Shown piece by piece: positions 18,451 through 26,879 of a DNA stretch of 64,000 nt. The DNA lies in NCBI GenBank assembly GCA_041687255.1, contig JAWLCL010000013.1:62001-126000 (forward strand), given 5' to 3'. Both the position numbers and the translations under genes were made by a program. Source of the DNA: Mariniphaga sp041687255 (GTDB lineage Bacteria > Bacteroidota > Bacteroidia > Bacteroidales > Prolixibacteraceae). Position 1 is the stretch's first letter, and every line of letters begins with the position of its first letter. Below the pieces are notes generated by a model. It was not told the DNA's origin, made no database searches, and worked only from the letters and a program-made list of their open reading frames with translations.

Positions 18451-19122
18451 ATGAATGTTATGGCACACACACAGGATTCAATAAAGGGTTTTTTAATTGC
18501 CGGATTTTTAATTGTAGTTTTTAGTTTATCGGGGTTTACTCAAAATTCAACTGACAATGCGGAATTGGATAAAAAGGTAAAGGCATTTCTTGAAAACAGC
18601 AGCTATTCCTGGAGAGAGATGAATGTTCCCGGGTCTGATGGTCAGCTTCTGTTTGATTTGATAATCAGGAACGGGTATAAAGATGCTCTGGAAATAGGCA
18701 CATCAACGGGTCATTCCGGCATATGGATGGCCTGGGCGCTTAGTAAAACGGGTGGAAAATTAATTACCATTGAAATTGATGAACGCAGGCACAATGAAGC
18801 ATTGGAAAATTTCAAAGCGGCCGGTGTTTCAGATTTTGTTGATGCTCGGCTTGCCAATGCGCACGATTTGGTGCCGGAGCTGCAAGGCCCGTTTGACTTT
18901 GTTTTCAGTGATGCCGACAAAGGCTGGTATAAAAATTACTTTATGGAACTTGCTCCCAAACTAAAAAAGAATGGTTGCTATGTGACCCATAATGTTTATC
19001 AGGGCCGGAGGCAGCGCTCAAATGCCGGTTATGCTGAATACCTTGAGTCGAGGGACGATTTCAAAACTACTTACGATGATTCAGGAAGTGGAATGGCAAT
19101 CAGTTATAAAACCCGGGAATAA
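18451..19122 (+). CDS. Class I SAM-dependent O-methyltransferase-like protein with N-terminal signal or anchor
   Basis: This is a 223-residue protein. Residues 12-30 (KGFLIAGFLIVVFSLSGFTQ) form a hydrophobic signal peptide or anchor. The rest matches the cation-dependent O-methyltransferase type: motif I ALEIGTSTGHSG near 80, the acidic end of strand 2 (ITIEIDE), and FSDADKGWYKNYF for the metal and SAM site. An exported methyltransferase is odd because SAM is cytosolic; the protein may be anchored facing the cytosol or the start may be misjudged. A shorter start is hard to place because no ATG precedes motif I before residue 56. It stands alone, 89 nt before ftsX. Confidence 0.78.
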   Translation: MNVMAHTQDSIKGFLIAGFLIVVFSLSGFTQNSTDNAELDKKVKAFLENSSYSWREMNVPGSDGQLLFDLIIRNGYKDALEIGTSTGHSGIWMAWALSKTGGKLITIEIDERRHNEALENFKAAGVSDFVDARLANAHDLVPELQGPFDFVFSDADKGWYKNYFMELAPKLKKNGCYVTHNVYQGRRQRSNAGYAEYLESRDDFKTTYDDSGSGMAISYKTRE

Positions 19123-19184
19123 TCCGGAGTAAAACGGGCAGGAGGCAAGTTATGAGAGTTTAAGCCGGTTCATAAATAATTTTA

Positions 19185-19192
19185 TACATTTG
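19185..19192 (+). promoter_or_regulatory. TAnnTTTG -7 box before ftsX
   Basis: TACATTTG fits the Bacteroidota -7 consensus and lies 20 nt before the ftsX ATG. The -33 region is not well matched, so this is a moderate-confidence promoter for the ftsX-DUF3098-uppP-truB group. Confidence 0.45.
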
Positions 19193-19211
19193 CCTGTGAC
19201 TTCATTTATTT

Positions 19212-20099
19212 ATGGACAGAAATAAAACATCAAAGCCAAAGAGGCTGAAAAAGAGGATATTCCGCTCATGGATTACTTCAGCAGTGAGTATATCGCTGGT
19301 CCTGTTGATGCTGGGAACCTTGCTTCTGGTTCTGGTTAACGCCGGCCGACTTTCTGATTATGTGCGCGAGCAGATTGGTTTTACCCTTGTGCTTAAGGAT
19401 AACCTGAAAGAGGCGGACGTTGCCCGGCTTGAGAAAGTTTTGGCTGCATCCAGTTACATTAAATCAACACGTTACATCGATAAAGAAACGGCAGCACAGG
19501 AACTGACCCGTGAATTAGGAGAGGATTTTGTAGGATTTTTAGGCTATAACCCGCTGTTTGCCTCTGTCGATGTCAAGCTTTATGCACCTTATACCAATAC
19601 CGACAGTCTTTTAATAATCGAGAAGGAATTCCTGGAGTACCCCCAGGTGAAAGAGGTTTATTATCAGAAAGACCTATTAGGGGTTGTTAATGATAATGTT
19701 CAAAAAATAAGTCTGATTCTGATGATTGTGAGTGCACTGACCGGGTTTATATTCGTTTCTCTTATAAACAATACCATACGTCTGTCAATTTATTCCGAGC
19801 GATTTACCATTAACACCATGCAACTGGTAGGAGCTGCCCGTTCATTCATTTTGAAACCCTTCCTGATACGGGCAATGACGTTGGGCATATTGGGAGCACT
19901 GATTGCCAATGCCGTTTTGATAGTCTCCATGTACACCTTCCGAAACGAGATGGAAGGGATTATTTATCCCGCCGGTTTTTGGGTGCTGGGACCTGTGTTG
20001 CTTATTGTAGTTGTGATGGGCATTGTTATTTCCTTTGCATCAACCTGGTTTGCTGTAAACAAATTCCTGAAGATGAAATTTGATGAATTGTTTTATTGA
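19212..20099 (+). CDS. ftsX: Cell division protein FtsX
   Basis: This is a 295-residue membrane protein. It has a cytosolic basic N-terminus, a first helix near 25-45 (ISLVLLMLGTLLLVLVNAG), and an extracytoplasmic domain of about 110 residues (FTLVLKDNLKEADVARLEK, ASVDVKLYAP). Three further helices follow near 170-285 with the FtsX permease-fold loop. FtsX with the ATPase FtsE forms an ABC-type complex at the septum that controls cell-wall hydrolases. ftsE is not in the window. The following DUF3098, uppP, truB and queA genes are a conserved order in Bacteroidota, which supports the call. Confidence 0.92.
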   Translation: MDRNKTSKPKRLKKRIFRSWITSAVSISLVLLMLGTLLLVLVNAGRLSDYVREQIGFTLVLKDNLKEADVARLEKVLAASSYIKSTRYIDKETAAQELTRELGEDFVGFLGYNPLFASVDVKLYAPYTNTDSLLIIEKEFLEYPQVKEVYYQKDLLGVVNDNVQKISLILMIVSALTGFIFVSLINNTIRLSIYSERFTINTMQLVGAARSFILKPFLIRAMTLGILGALIANAVLIVSMYTFRNEMEGIIYPAGFWVLGPVLLIVVVMGIVISFASTWFAVNKFLKMKFDELFY

Positions 20100-20201
20100 C
20101 TATCTTTGGCAGGTTGTTTTAAAAAATCACGGCGGATGTTCTCTGTTTAAAAAGTACTGGTGTTCTTTTTACAAGGAGGATTATTAAAAGTAACTGATAA
20201 G

Positions 20202-20468
20202 ATGAAGAAAGGAAAAGAAATAAAAGATAAATCGATAATTGAATCAGGATTCGCATTGGGTAAAGAAAACTACAGATTAATGGCCATTGGTTTTGGAATT
20301 ATTGTCGTTGGATTCATTTTAATGATCGGCGGAGGCAGTGACGACCCCAATGTTTTTGATCCCAGTATTTTCAGTTTCCGGCGTATAACACTTGCTCCTC
20401 TGGTTCTTCTTTTTGGCTTTATTTTTGAAATTTATGCCATAATGAAAAAGCCTAAAAACAGCAACTAA
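20202..20468 (+). CDS. DUF3098 family small membrane protein
   Basis: From the ATG at 20202 the protein has 88 residues with two hydrophobic helices, near 28-45 (LMAIGFGIIVVGFILMIGGG) and near 60-80 (RITLAPLVLLFGFIFEIYAI), joined by a short loop with an SDDPNVFDPSIFSFRR stretch. The frame is open to a GTG at 20160, but ATG 20202 is preferred because it begins a basic KKGKEIKDKS segment typical for the family. The gene sits between ftsX and uppP with a 15-nt gap to uppP, the usual DUF3098 location, suggesting an envelope or division-linked role. Function unknown. Confidence 0.85.
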   Translation: MKKGKEIKDKSIIESGFALGKENYRLMAIGFGIIVVGFILMIGGGSDDPNVFDPSIFSFRRITLAPLVLLFGFIFEIYAIMKKPKNSN

Positions 20469-20483
20469 CAGTAATTTTTTTGT

Positions 20484-21266
20484 ATGAACGAAATTCAAGC
20501 GCTTATCCTTGGTTTACTCCAGGGGCTTACTGAATTTTTGCCGGTGAGTTCAAGTGGCCACCTGGAGATAGGTCATGCTTTGCTTGGCATAAAAACCGAA
20601 AGTAACCTGCTGTTTGCTGTTGTGGTTCATGTGGCAACAGTTTTAAGTACCCTTATCGTGTTCCGGAAAGATATTATCATGTTGCTGACCGATTTGCTTG
20701 CTTTTCAGTGGAACGAATCGACAAGGTATATTTTCAAGCTTTTATTTTCTTCGATTCCGGTTGTTATACTGGGTTTGTTTTTTGCTGAAGAAATCGAGAA
20801 ATTCTTTACCGGAAATCTTGTATTGGTTGGGAGCATGCTGCTGGTGACTGCCATCCTGCTGACTTTTGCAGCATTTGTAAAAAAGGGAGGTGAAGAAATC
20901 ACCTGGGGAAAATCGTTTATCATAGGCCTGGCGCAGGCATTTGCAGTTATGCCCGGTATATCAAGGAGTGGTGCAACCATTGCTGCCGGTCTGCTTCTGA
21001 AAACCAAAAAGGAGGAAGTGGCACGTTTTTCATTTCTGATGGTACTGATTCCAATTCTTGGGGCTGCATTTCTTGATATAATGGGTGGAGATTTTTCTGA
21101 GGCCCTTTCTGTAGGAGCCCTTCCCCTGGCAATAGGATTTGTTGCAGCTTTTGTTTCCGGATTATTGGCTTGCTCATGGATGATTAGGATTGTAAAGCAG
21201 GGGAAATTGATTTATTTTGCAATTTATTGTTTTATTATCGGGTTAATTGCTATCTTTGCAGGCTGA
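20484..21266 (+). CDS. uppP: Undecaprenyl-diphosphatase UppP (BacA)
   Basis: This is a 260-residue, eight-helix integral membrane protein. The two family signatures are present: EFLPVSSSGHL near residues 17-27 and MPGISRSGATIAAGLLL near 155-171, which form the phosphatase site. It removes the terminal phosphate of undecaprenyl diphosphate, recycling the lipid carrier for peptidoglycan and LPS synthesis, and causes bacitracin resistance when abundant. The length is typical. It follows the DUF3098 gene by 15 nt and precedes truB by 41 nt, consistent with one operon. Confidence 0.95.
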   Translation: MNEIQALILGLLQGLTEFLPVSSSGHLEIGHALLGIKTESNLLFAVVVHVATVLSTLIVFRKDIIMLLTDLLAFQWNESTRYIFKLLFSSIPVVILGLFFAEEIEKFFTGNLVLVGSMLLVTAILLTFAAFVKKGGEEITWGKSFIIGLAQAFAVMPGISRSGATIAAGLLLKTKKEEVARFSFLMVLIPILGAAFLDIMGGDFSEALSVGALPLAIGFVAAFVSGLLACSWMIRIVKQGKLIYFAIYCFIIGLIAIFAG

Positions 21267-21307
21267 TTTGGAATAAAGTTAAATAACTGTATATTAAAGC
21301 ATTGCGA

Positions 21308-22021
21308 ATGTCTGGCCTAAAAAAAGAGTACGATTTTTTAGGAGGTGAAGTATTGTTGTTCGATAAGGACCTGGATTATACGTCGTTTGATTTGGTGCAG
21401 CGGGTGCGAAATACGCTTTGCCGGAAAATGAGTATCAAAAAGATGAAAGTAGGCCATGCCGGCACACTCGATCCGCTGGCAACCGGTTTAATGATCCTTT
21501 GCACGGGAAAGTCTACCAAGCTTATTGAATCGTTCCAGGAAAGGGAGAAGGAATATGTGGCCACCTTGAAACTGGGAGCAACCACACCTTCGTATGATTT
21601 GGAAACAGAAGAAAACAGTCATAATGATACAGGGCATGTAACCCGCAGCTTGCTGGACTCAGCAGTTAAAAAGTTTTTAGGAGAGACCCAACAGGAACCC
21701 CCTGTATTTTCAGCAGTTAAAGTAAAAGGTAAACGGGCATTTGATTATGCGCGTAAAGGAGAGGAAGTAAAACTTCAGTCAAAAAAAATTGTTATACATG
21801 AAATTGAAGTCGTTTCTTTCGAGCCACCTTATGCGGTACTGCGTGTTGTATGCAGTAAGGGAACATATATCCGGGCACTGGCCCGTGATATTGGGCTGGA
21901 ATTGAATTGTGGTGCATATTTAACCGGCTTGCGCCGTACGAGAATTGGTGAATTTAAAGTGGAAGATGCCGTTTCAATTAACTATTTTTTGGATAATGTT
22001 GATGCTTATGTAACAAATTGA
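21308..22021 (+). CDS. truB: tRNA pseudouridine(55) synthase TruB
   Basis: From the ATG at 21308 the protein has 237 residues. A TTG two codons upstream keeps the frame open but is not needed. The catalytic aspartate is in GHAGTLDPLATG (Asp55). Further motifs are VFSAVKVKGKRAFDYARKG near 130-150 and VVCSKGTYIRALARDIG near 180. It isomerises U55 in the T-loop of tRNAs. The protein is shorter than E. coli TruB and lacks a C-terminal PUA domain, as is common in Bacteroidota. Confidence 0.95.
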   Translation: MSGLKKEYDFLGGEVLLFDKDLDYTSFDLVQRVRNTLCRKMSIKKMKVGHAGTLDPLATGLMILCTGKSTKLIESFQEREKEYVATLKLGATTPSYDLETEENSHNDTGHVTRSLLDSAVKKFLGETQQEPPVFSAVKVKGKRAFDYARKGEEVKLQSKKIVIHEIEVVSFEPPYAVLRVVCSKGTYIRALARDIGLELNCGAYLTGLRRTRIGEFKVEDAVSINYFLDNVDAYVTN

Positions 22022-22116
22022 TATATGTTGCGTAAAACGGAATTCTTGGTTGAGCCCATTTTAAAGGAAGTTAAATTAAAAAGTTTATAAAGGTTTATTA
22101 ATAAAAAAAGCTGTCC

Positions 22117-23166
22117 ATGAAGTTATCAAAGTTCAAGTATGATTTAGATGAGAAGAAAATTGCATTGCACCCGGCCAATAACAGGGATGAATCGAAATTA
22201 ATGGTTTTGGACAGGTCAAAGCGTACCATTGAACACAAAGTATTCAAAGATATTATTAATTATTTTGACGATGGAGATGTTTTTGTTTTCAACGATACAA
22301 AAGTATTTCCGGCCCGGTTGTACGGGAATAAAGAAAAGACAGGTGCTGAAATAGAAGTGTTTCTGCTGCGTGAGCTTAACCGTGAGATGCGGTTGTGGGA
22401 TGTTTTGGTTGACCCTGCAAGAAAGATTCGTATAGGAAACAAGCTTTATTTTGGCGAAGATGATACCCTGGTAGCAGAAGTAATTGATAACACAACATCA
22501 AGGGGCCGTACCCTGAGGTTCTTATTCGACGGGCCATATGATGAATTCAAAAAAACATTGTACAGCCTGGGGCAGACCCCACTTCCGAAATTCATCAATC
22601 GCGCTGTGGTGCCTGAGGATAAAGAACGTTACCAGACAATATTTGCCAAACATGAAGGTGCGGTGGCCGCTCCTACTGCAGGTCTGCATTTTAGCCGTGA
22701 ATTGTTGAAGAGGCTTGAAATTAAAGGTGCCGAATTCGCTTATATTACTTTACACGTTGGGCTGGGGAACTTCAGAAGCGTAGATGTTGAGGACCTCACA
22801 AAGCATAAAATGGATTCGGAGCAAATCTGGATTCGGGAAGAAGCATGTGAAAAGGTTAACCATGCCAAAACACTCCGGAAAAACATTTGTGCCGTTGGGA
22901 CAACCGTTATGCGTACACTTGAAAGTTCAGTGTCGACACAAGGTCATTTAAAACCGTTTGAAGGCTGGACAAATAAATTTCTTTTTCCGCCCTACGATTT
23001 TAATGTTGCCAACAGAATGATCACCAACTTTCATTTGCCTTATTCCACATTGCTTATGATGGTTGCTGCTTTCGGTGGATACGATTTTGTTATGGAAGCC
23101 TACAATGAGGCCCTTAAATCGGATTACCGGTTTGGTACATACGGCGATGCCATGTTGATTCTTTAA
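22117..23166 (+). CDS. queA: S-adenosylmethionine:tRNA ribosyltransferase-isomerase QueA
   Basis: This 349-residue protein has the typical QueA length and pattern: LSKFKYDLDEKKIALHP at the start, DGDVFVFNDTKVFPARL near 48-64, AAPTAGLHFS near 187-196, and NFHLPYSTLLMMVAAFGG near 306-323. It transfers and isomerises the ribosyl part of SAM onto 7-aminomethyl-7-deazaguanine in tRNA to give epoxyqueuosine. It follows truB by 95 nt and precedes the SIMPL gene by 19 nt, so these genes are probably co-transcribed. Confidence 0.96.
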   Translation: MKLSKFKYDLDEKKIALHPANNRDESKLMVLDRSKRTIEHKVFKDIINYFDDGDVFVFNDTKVFPARLYGNKEKTGAEIEVFLLRELNREMRLWDVLVDPARKIRIGNKLYFGEDDTLVAEVIDNTTSRGRTLRFLFDGPYDEFKKTLYSLGQTPLPKFINRAVVPEDKERYQTIFAKHEGAVAAPTAGLHFSRELLKRLEIKGAEFAYITLHVGLGNFRSVDVEDLTKHKMDSEQIWIREEACEKVNHAKTLRKNICAVGTTVMRTLESSVSTQGHLKPFEGWTNKFLFPPYDFNVANRMITNFHLPYSTLLMMVAAFGGYDFVMEAYNEALKSDYRFGTYGDAMLIL

Positions 23167-23185
23167 CCCATAGATCCTGATTTTT

Positions 23186-23881
23186 ATGAAAATCCTTGCT
23201 TTCCTGCTTTTTGCTGCTTTTTCGTTAACCACTGCCGCTCAGCAGCAACAGCAAATCCGTTACATTGAGGTTAGAGGCGCTGCAGAAACAGAGGTTGAAC
23301 CTGATGAAATGGTTCTTTACATCGGTATCCAGGAATATTGGGAAGAGGAGTTTGAGAAAAAAAAGGAGCCAAAGGATTACAGGACAAAAGTGCCGCTTGA
23401 GAAGATTGAGGACGATGTTATTAAGAATCTCCGTAAAGCTGGAATAGAGAAAGACAGTGTACGAGTTGGCAGCATTGGAAATTATTGGAGGGAACAGGGA
23501 AAGGAGTTTTTATTCAGCAAACAGCTTGAGGTAAAAATCTCTGACTTTTCAAAGGTAAACCGGCTTGTTTCAATGCTCGATGCAAAAGGAATTAATAGAA
23601 TGAATATCGGAGGCTTCAGTCATTCCGATATTGAAACCATCAGGAAAAAAGTAAAATCGGATGCACTCCGAAATGCAAAGGAAAAGGCCGCATGGATGCT
23701 GGAAAGCCTGGGAGAGGAGTTGGGAGAAGTACTTTTGGTTTCGGAAATAAACGACGGTTTTTCCGGGCCTTTTAAAGCCGAAAGCAGGATGCTCGCTGCA
23801 GATGCTTCCTTCGAAAGTATTGAGCAGGTACAGAAAATTACCGTTTCCTACCAGGTTGATGTCCGGTTTCGAATAAAATAA
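23186..23881 (+). CDS. SIMPL domain-containing exported protein (DUF541)
   Basis: This is a 231-residue protein with a cleavable signal peptide (MKILAFLLFAAFSLTTAAQ). The mature part begins with RYIEVRGAAETEVEPDEMVLYIGIQ, the SIMPL-family opening strand. It continues with two repeated alpha/beta modules and a final VDVRFRIK strand. SIMPL proteins are periplasmic or outer-membrane associated and often oligomeric; their role is not well defined. A Lys/Glu-rich insertion near 48-62 (EEEFEKKKEPKDYR) is typical of Bacteroidota members. It is spaced 19 nt after queA and 6 nt before the methyltransferase gene. Confidence 0.82.
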   Translation: MKILAFLLFAAFSLTTAAQQQQQIRYIEVRGAAETEVEPDEMVLYIGIQEYWEEEFEKKKEPKDYRTKVPLEKIEDDVIKNLRKAGIEKDSVRVGSIGNYWREQGKEFLFSKQLEVKISDFSKVNRLVSMLDAKGINRMNIGGFSHSDIETIRKKVKSDALRNAKEKAAWMLESLGEELGEVLLVSEINDGFSGPFKAESRMLAADASFESIEQVQKITVSYQVDVRFRIK

Positions 23882-23887
23882 AATTTT

Positions 23888-24787
23888 ATGTCAGATTTCC
23901 AGATTAAAAAGTGTCCGATATGCAATAGCACTGATTTTTCTCCTTTTTTAACCACCACCGATTTTTTTGTCTCAGGTGAACAGTTTAATATACTGCATTG
24001 CAACGGTTGCGGATTAAAGATTACAGCTAATGCAAAGGACGAAGAGAATATCGGAAGGTACTACCAGTCGGAAGAATACATCTCCCATTCTAATACCGGC
24101 AAGGGCGTTGTAAATGTCCTTTACCATATGGTAAGGAAGTATATGCTGGGAAGAAAAAGAAAGTTAGTGGAGAAAGCTGCCGGGAGCATCAAAGGTAATA
24201 TTCTGGATGTAGGAACCGGAACCGGATACTTTCTGAATGAAATGAAATCACATGGCTGGCGTGTGACAGGTACAGAAAGAAGTTCCGAAGCCCGGGAGTT
24301 TTCAAAACAAAAATTTAATCTCAGCTTAAAACCCGATGAGGAGTTGTTCCGCTTAAGCGATCAAAGTTTTGATGTAATTACTTTATGGCACGTATTGGAG
24401 CATATCCACCGGATAAGTGAAAATATGGAGGCTTTTTCCCGCTTACTTAAACCGGGTGGAAAATTAATCATTGCCGTTCCAAACCGTACCTCTTTCGATG
24501 CAGGAAAGTATAATGAATATTGGGCAGCATGGGATGTGCCCCGGCATCTTTGGCACTTTGCACCAAAAAATATGCGGCTTTTGGCTGAAAAACATGGGTT
24601 TGAAGTAAAAAGCATGCACAACATGCCTTTCGATTCGTTTTATGTTTCAATTCTTAGTGAAAAGTATAAAAAATCAAGTCTGCCCTTATTTAAAGGCTTG
24701 CTTACAGGAAAATTATCATGGCTCATAAGCCTTACAGGCAAAGGAAGAGCAAGTTCGGTAATTTATGTGCTTGACAAAATCAATTAG
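23888..24787 (+). CDS. Class I SAM-dependent methyltransferase with N-terminal zinc ribbon
   Basis: This is a 299-residue protein. Residues 8-43 hold two CxxC pairs (CPIC, CNGC) that form a zinc ribbon. The methyltransferase fold follows, with motif I ILDVGTGTGYFLNEM near 103 and motif post I TGTERSSEA; a VITLWHVLEHIHRI segment and LKPGGKLIIAVPN follow. This architecture is frequent among methyltransferases acting on glycolipid or polysaccharide intermediates or small molecules. The substrate cannot be read from sequence. It is 6 nt downstream of the SIMPL gene and convergent with the HMG-CoA reductase gene. Confidence 0.82.
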   Translation: MSDFQIKKCPICNSTDFSPFLTTTDFFVSGEQFNILHCNGCGLKITANAKDEENIGRYYQSEEYISHSNTGKGVVNVLYHMVRKYMLGRKRKLVEKAAGSIKGNILDVGTGTGYFLNEMKSHGWRVTGTERSSEAREFSKQKFNLSLKPDEELFRLSDQSFDVITLWHVLEHIHRISENMEAFSRLLKPGGKLIIAVPNRTSFDAGKYNEYWAAWDVPRHLWHFAPKNMRLLAEKHGFEVKSMHNMPFDSFYVSILSEKYKKSSLPLFKGLLTGKLSWLISLTGKGRASSVIYVLDKIN

Positions 24788-24815
24788 TTTTTGCATTTGT
24801 TGTATAAGCATTCCA

Positions 24816-26000
24816 TTAGTTCCTGGTTTGCGGAACATCCTGTTTGGGTTTATTCCGGCCGTACTTTTCATGAGCAGATACAAAATCTCCGGCAACAATT
24901 GATGCCTCCAGGGATATTTCGCCGGCCAGCACTGTGGCAGCCACTATTTCTGCAAACTTTTTACTCTTTCCTGACCCGTAACATCCGATAAGATCGAGGC
25001 ATTCATGCTGGGTCGGCAAAGCTACTCCTCCTCCCACTGTGCCAATGACCAGCGAAGGCAGATTGACCGATATGTACAGATCTTCATCAACTGCTTCCAG
25101 ACTGGTGTAGCCAACACACGACTCACTTATGTTTGCCATGTCCTGGCCACAGGCAAGAAACAATGCAGCTATGGCATTGGCATAATGGCCGTTCGTGCCC
25201 AATGTGCCGGCAAGAAAGCCCCCGGTAACCTGTTTGTGGTATATTTTTTCTATCTGTTTTGCTGTTGTGCGAAGGTACCTGGTCAGGATGTTCTTTTTGA
25301 TTACAACTTCTGCAGAAACTGTTTTCCCTCTGCCCAGAATGCTGTTGATGTGAGCCGGTTTTTTATCAACGGCCATGTTGCTTTCAAGCGAATAACTCAC
25401 GACCGGGAAATTACTTGTTATGTATTTGCATACTTCAAGTGTAGCTTTGGTGACCATATTCATCCCCATTGCATCGCCAGTCGAAAAATTAAGCCGTAAA
25501 AAAACTACCTTGCCCTGTACAAATGCATTGTAACTTAGTAGTTTGCCATTGTTTGTGGTGCTTTGGGCAATTTGTTGCAGCCACACAAACTTTTTTTCTA
25601 TCCATTCTAAAAATTTCCGTGCCTCGAACAGGTCTTTTAACTCAAAAAATGGAGCCCGTTGAATGCTGTCGCGTGTAATAACTACATTTGCCCCGCCTGA
25701 AAGAGTTATTACGCGGGCACCCCGGTGAAAGGAAGAAATAAGTGCGCCTTCAGTAGTACTTAACGGAATGTAGAACTCCCCCTTAGCATGTTCTCCATTT
25801 ATTTTTAGGGGACCGATAACGCCTATTGGTACCTGGGAAAAGCCAATTAGATTTTCAATATTACCTTTTGTCAGCTGTGGATCGATGTTGCTTTGGGTAA
25901 GATTAGTTGCTTCAAAACCACTGTATTTCTGCAGAAATTCAATCCGCTGCCTGATGGCATCTTTCGAGTGATCGTCTTTTCTGTTCTTTGGTAGATTCAT
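24816..26000 (-). CDS. Hydroxymethylglutaryl-CoA reductase, class I-like
   Basis: This is a 394-residue protein containing only the catalytic domain. Conserved motifs are ENLIGFSQVPIGVIGPL, PLSTTEGALISS (catalytic Glu), TGDAMGMNMVTK, SNMAVDKKPAHIN (catalytic Lys), CGQDMANISES (Asp), GTVGGGVALPTQ, and a C-terminal SAHEKYGRN with the catalytic His. These motifs are closer to the class I (eukaryotic and archaeal, NADPH-using) pattern than to class II. It reduces HMG-CoA to mevalonate, the committed step of isoprenoid synthesis. No other mevalonate gene is in the window. It is transcribed divergently from the TetR-RND operon across a 248-nt region. Confidence 0.92.
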   Translation of the reverse strand: MNLPKNRKDDHSKDAIRQRIEFLQKYSGFEATNLTQSNIDPQLTKGNIENLIGFSQVPIGVIGPLKINGEHAKGEFYIPLSTTEGALISSFHRGARVITLSGGANVVITRDSIQRAPFFELKDLFEARKFLEWIEKKFVWLQQIAQSTTNNGKLLSYNAFVQGKVVFLRLNFSTGDAMGMNMVTKATLEVCKYITSNFPVVSYSLESNMAVDKKPAHINSILGRGKTVSAEVVIKKNILTRYLRTTAKQIEKIYHKQVTGGFLAGTLGTNGHYANAIAALFLACGQDMANISESCVGYTSLEAVDEDLYISVNLPSLVIGTVGGGVALPTQHECLDLIGCYGSGKSKKFAEIVAATVLAGEISLEASIVAGDFVSAHEKYGRNKPKQDVPQTRN

Positions 26001-26199
26001 TCGGGTTATTTGCTATTGGATTAAACACATATTAATAACTATGTATAACCTGTGATTGTTTAATCCTCCTGATTTTTACAAGCATATCCTTCATTTTGAA
26101 TATAGAGGATGCCACATATAAATTTAATCATATAATACTTATGCTACAAGACGATTAGGTGAATGGTTTATCTTTTTTGTTAACAAAGCGTAATTCTGT

Positions 26200-26227
26200 G
26201 AAAACTTTCAGCGTTTTAAAAGTTTTC
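26200..26227. promoter_or_regulatory. Candidate TetR operator: 9-bp inverted repeat
   Basis: GAAAACTTT (26200-26208) and AAAGTTTTC (26219-26227) are perfect inverted repeats with a 10-nt spacer. The right arm ends 3 nt before a TAATTTTG -7 box (26231-26238), and the TetR gene starts at 26249. The site would cover the -33/-7 region of that promoter, the usual arrangement for autorepression. Confidence 0.55.
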
Positions 26228-26230
26228 TTC

Positions 26231-26238
26231 TAATTTTG
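26231..26238 (+). promoter_or_regulatory. TAnnTTTG -7 box for the TetR-efflux operon
   Basis: TAATTTTG is an exact match to the Bacteroidota -7 consensus. The predicted start of transcription is only a few bases before the ATG at 26249. No strong -33 TTG is present, so the promoter may be weak, consistent with regulated expression. Confidence 0.5.
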
Positions 26239-26248
26239 CCGCCAAATT

Positions 26249-26854
26249 ATGGAAATGGAATTACGGGAAAGAATTATTGGTGAAGCAACAGATCGGTTTT
26301 TCAGGTTCGGAATAAGGAACGTAACCATGGATGAAATTGCTGCTTCCCTGGGGGTCTCAAAACGTACGGTATATGAAAATTTTAAGGATAAAACAGAGTT
26401 GGTGCATTCTTGTATGGATGAGCTGGCAAGGCAGCAGGATTTGAAGAATGAGCAGGTCGTCTCAGATTCAGGAAGTGTGGTAGAAACAATATTTATTTTG
26501 ATGCAGGAAGGAATTAAAATCATGAATGCAATTAATCCTGTTTTCTTTTCCGATTTAAGAAAGTTTTACCCCGATATCTGGAAGAGTGTTCATGAAGAGA
26601 GCATCAAAACCAATTACAGGATGACTCATAAGTTGCTGAATAAAGGATTGGAAGAGGGTCTCTTCAGGAAAGACATTAATCTGACAATTGTATCAAAACT
26701 GTTTCAGGAACAGATGAATCTTATATCAGATGAAAAGATTTTTCCCCGTGAAGAATTTAATCATGCGGAAGTATTTAAAAACCTGGTCATAAGTTTTATG
26801 AGGGGGATTTCTACTTCCAGGGGAATTGAAATTATTGATAGCATAATGGAATAA
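26249..26854 (+). CDS. TetR/AcrR family transcriptional regulator
   Basis: This is a 201-residue protein. Residues 1-50 form the TetR helix-turn-helix domain: RERIIGEATDRFFRFGIRN, then VTMDEIAASLGVSKRTVYENF with the recognition helix. The C-terminal helical domain binds a ligand and dimerises and is not conserved enough to name the ligand. It is the first gene of an operon with tolC-, hlyD- and RND-type genes, so it is very likely the local repressor of that pump. A 9-bp inverted repeat overlapping its own promoter is the candidate operator. Confidence 0.9.
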   Translation: MEMELRERIIGEATDRFFRFGIRNVTMDEIAASLGVSKRTVYENFKDKTELVHSCMDELARQQDLKNEQVVSDSGSVVETIFILMQEGIKIMNAINPVFFSDLRKFYPDIWKSVHEESIKTNYRMTHKLLNKGLEEGLFRKDINLTIVSKLFQEQMNLISDEKIFPREEFNHAEVFKNLVISFMRGISTSRGIEIIDSIME

Positions 26855-26879
26855 TATATAAAACGATTAAAGATATTAA

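Noticed and set aside
25005..25499. 164-codon frame opposite the HMG-CoA reductase gene
   Set aside because: The opposite strand codes for an enzyme with intact motifs; the frame is a shadow.
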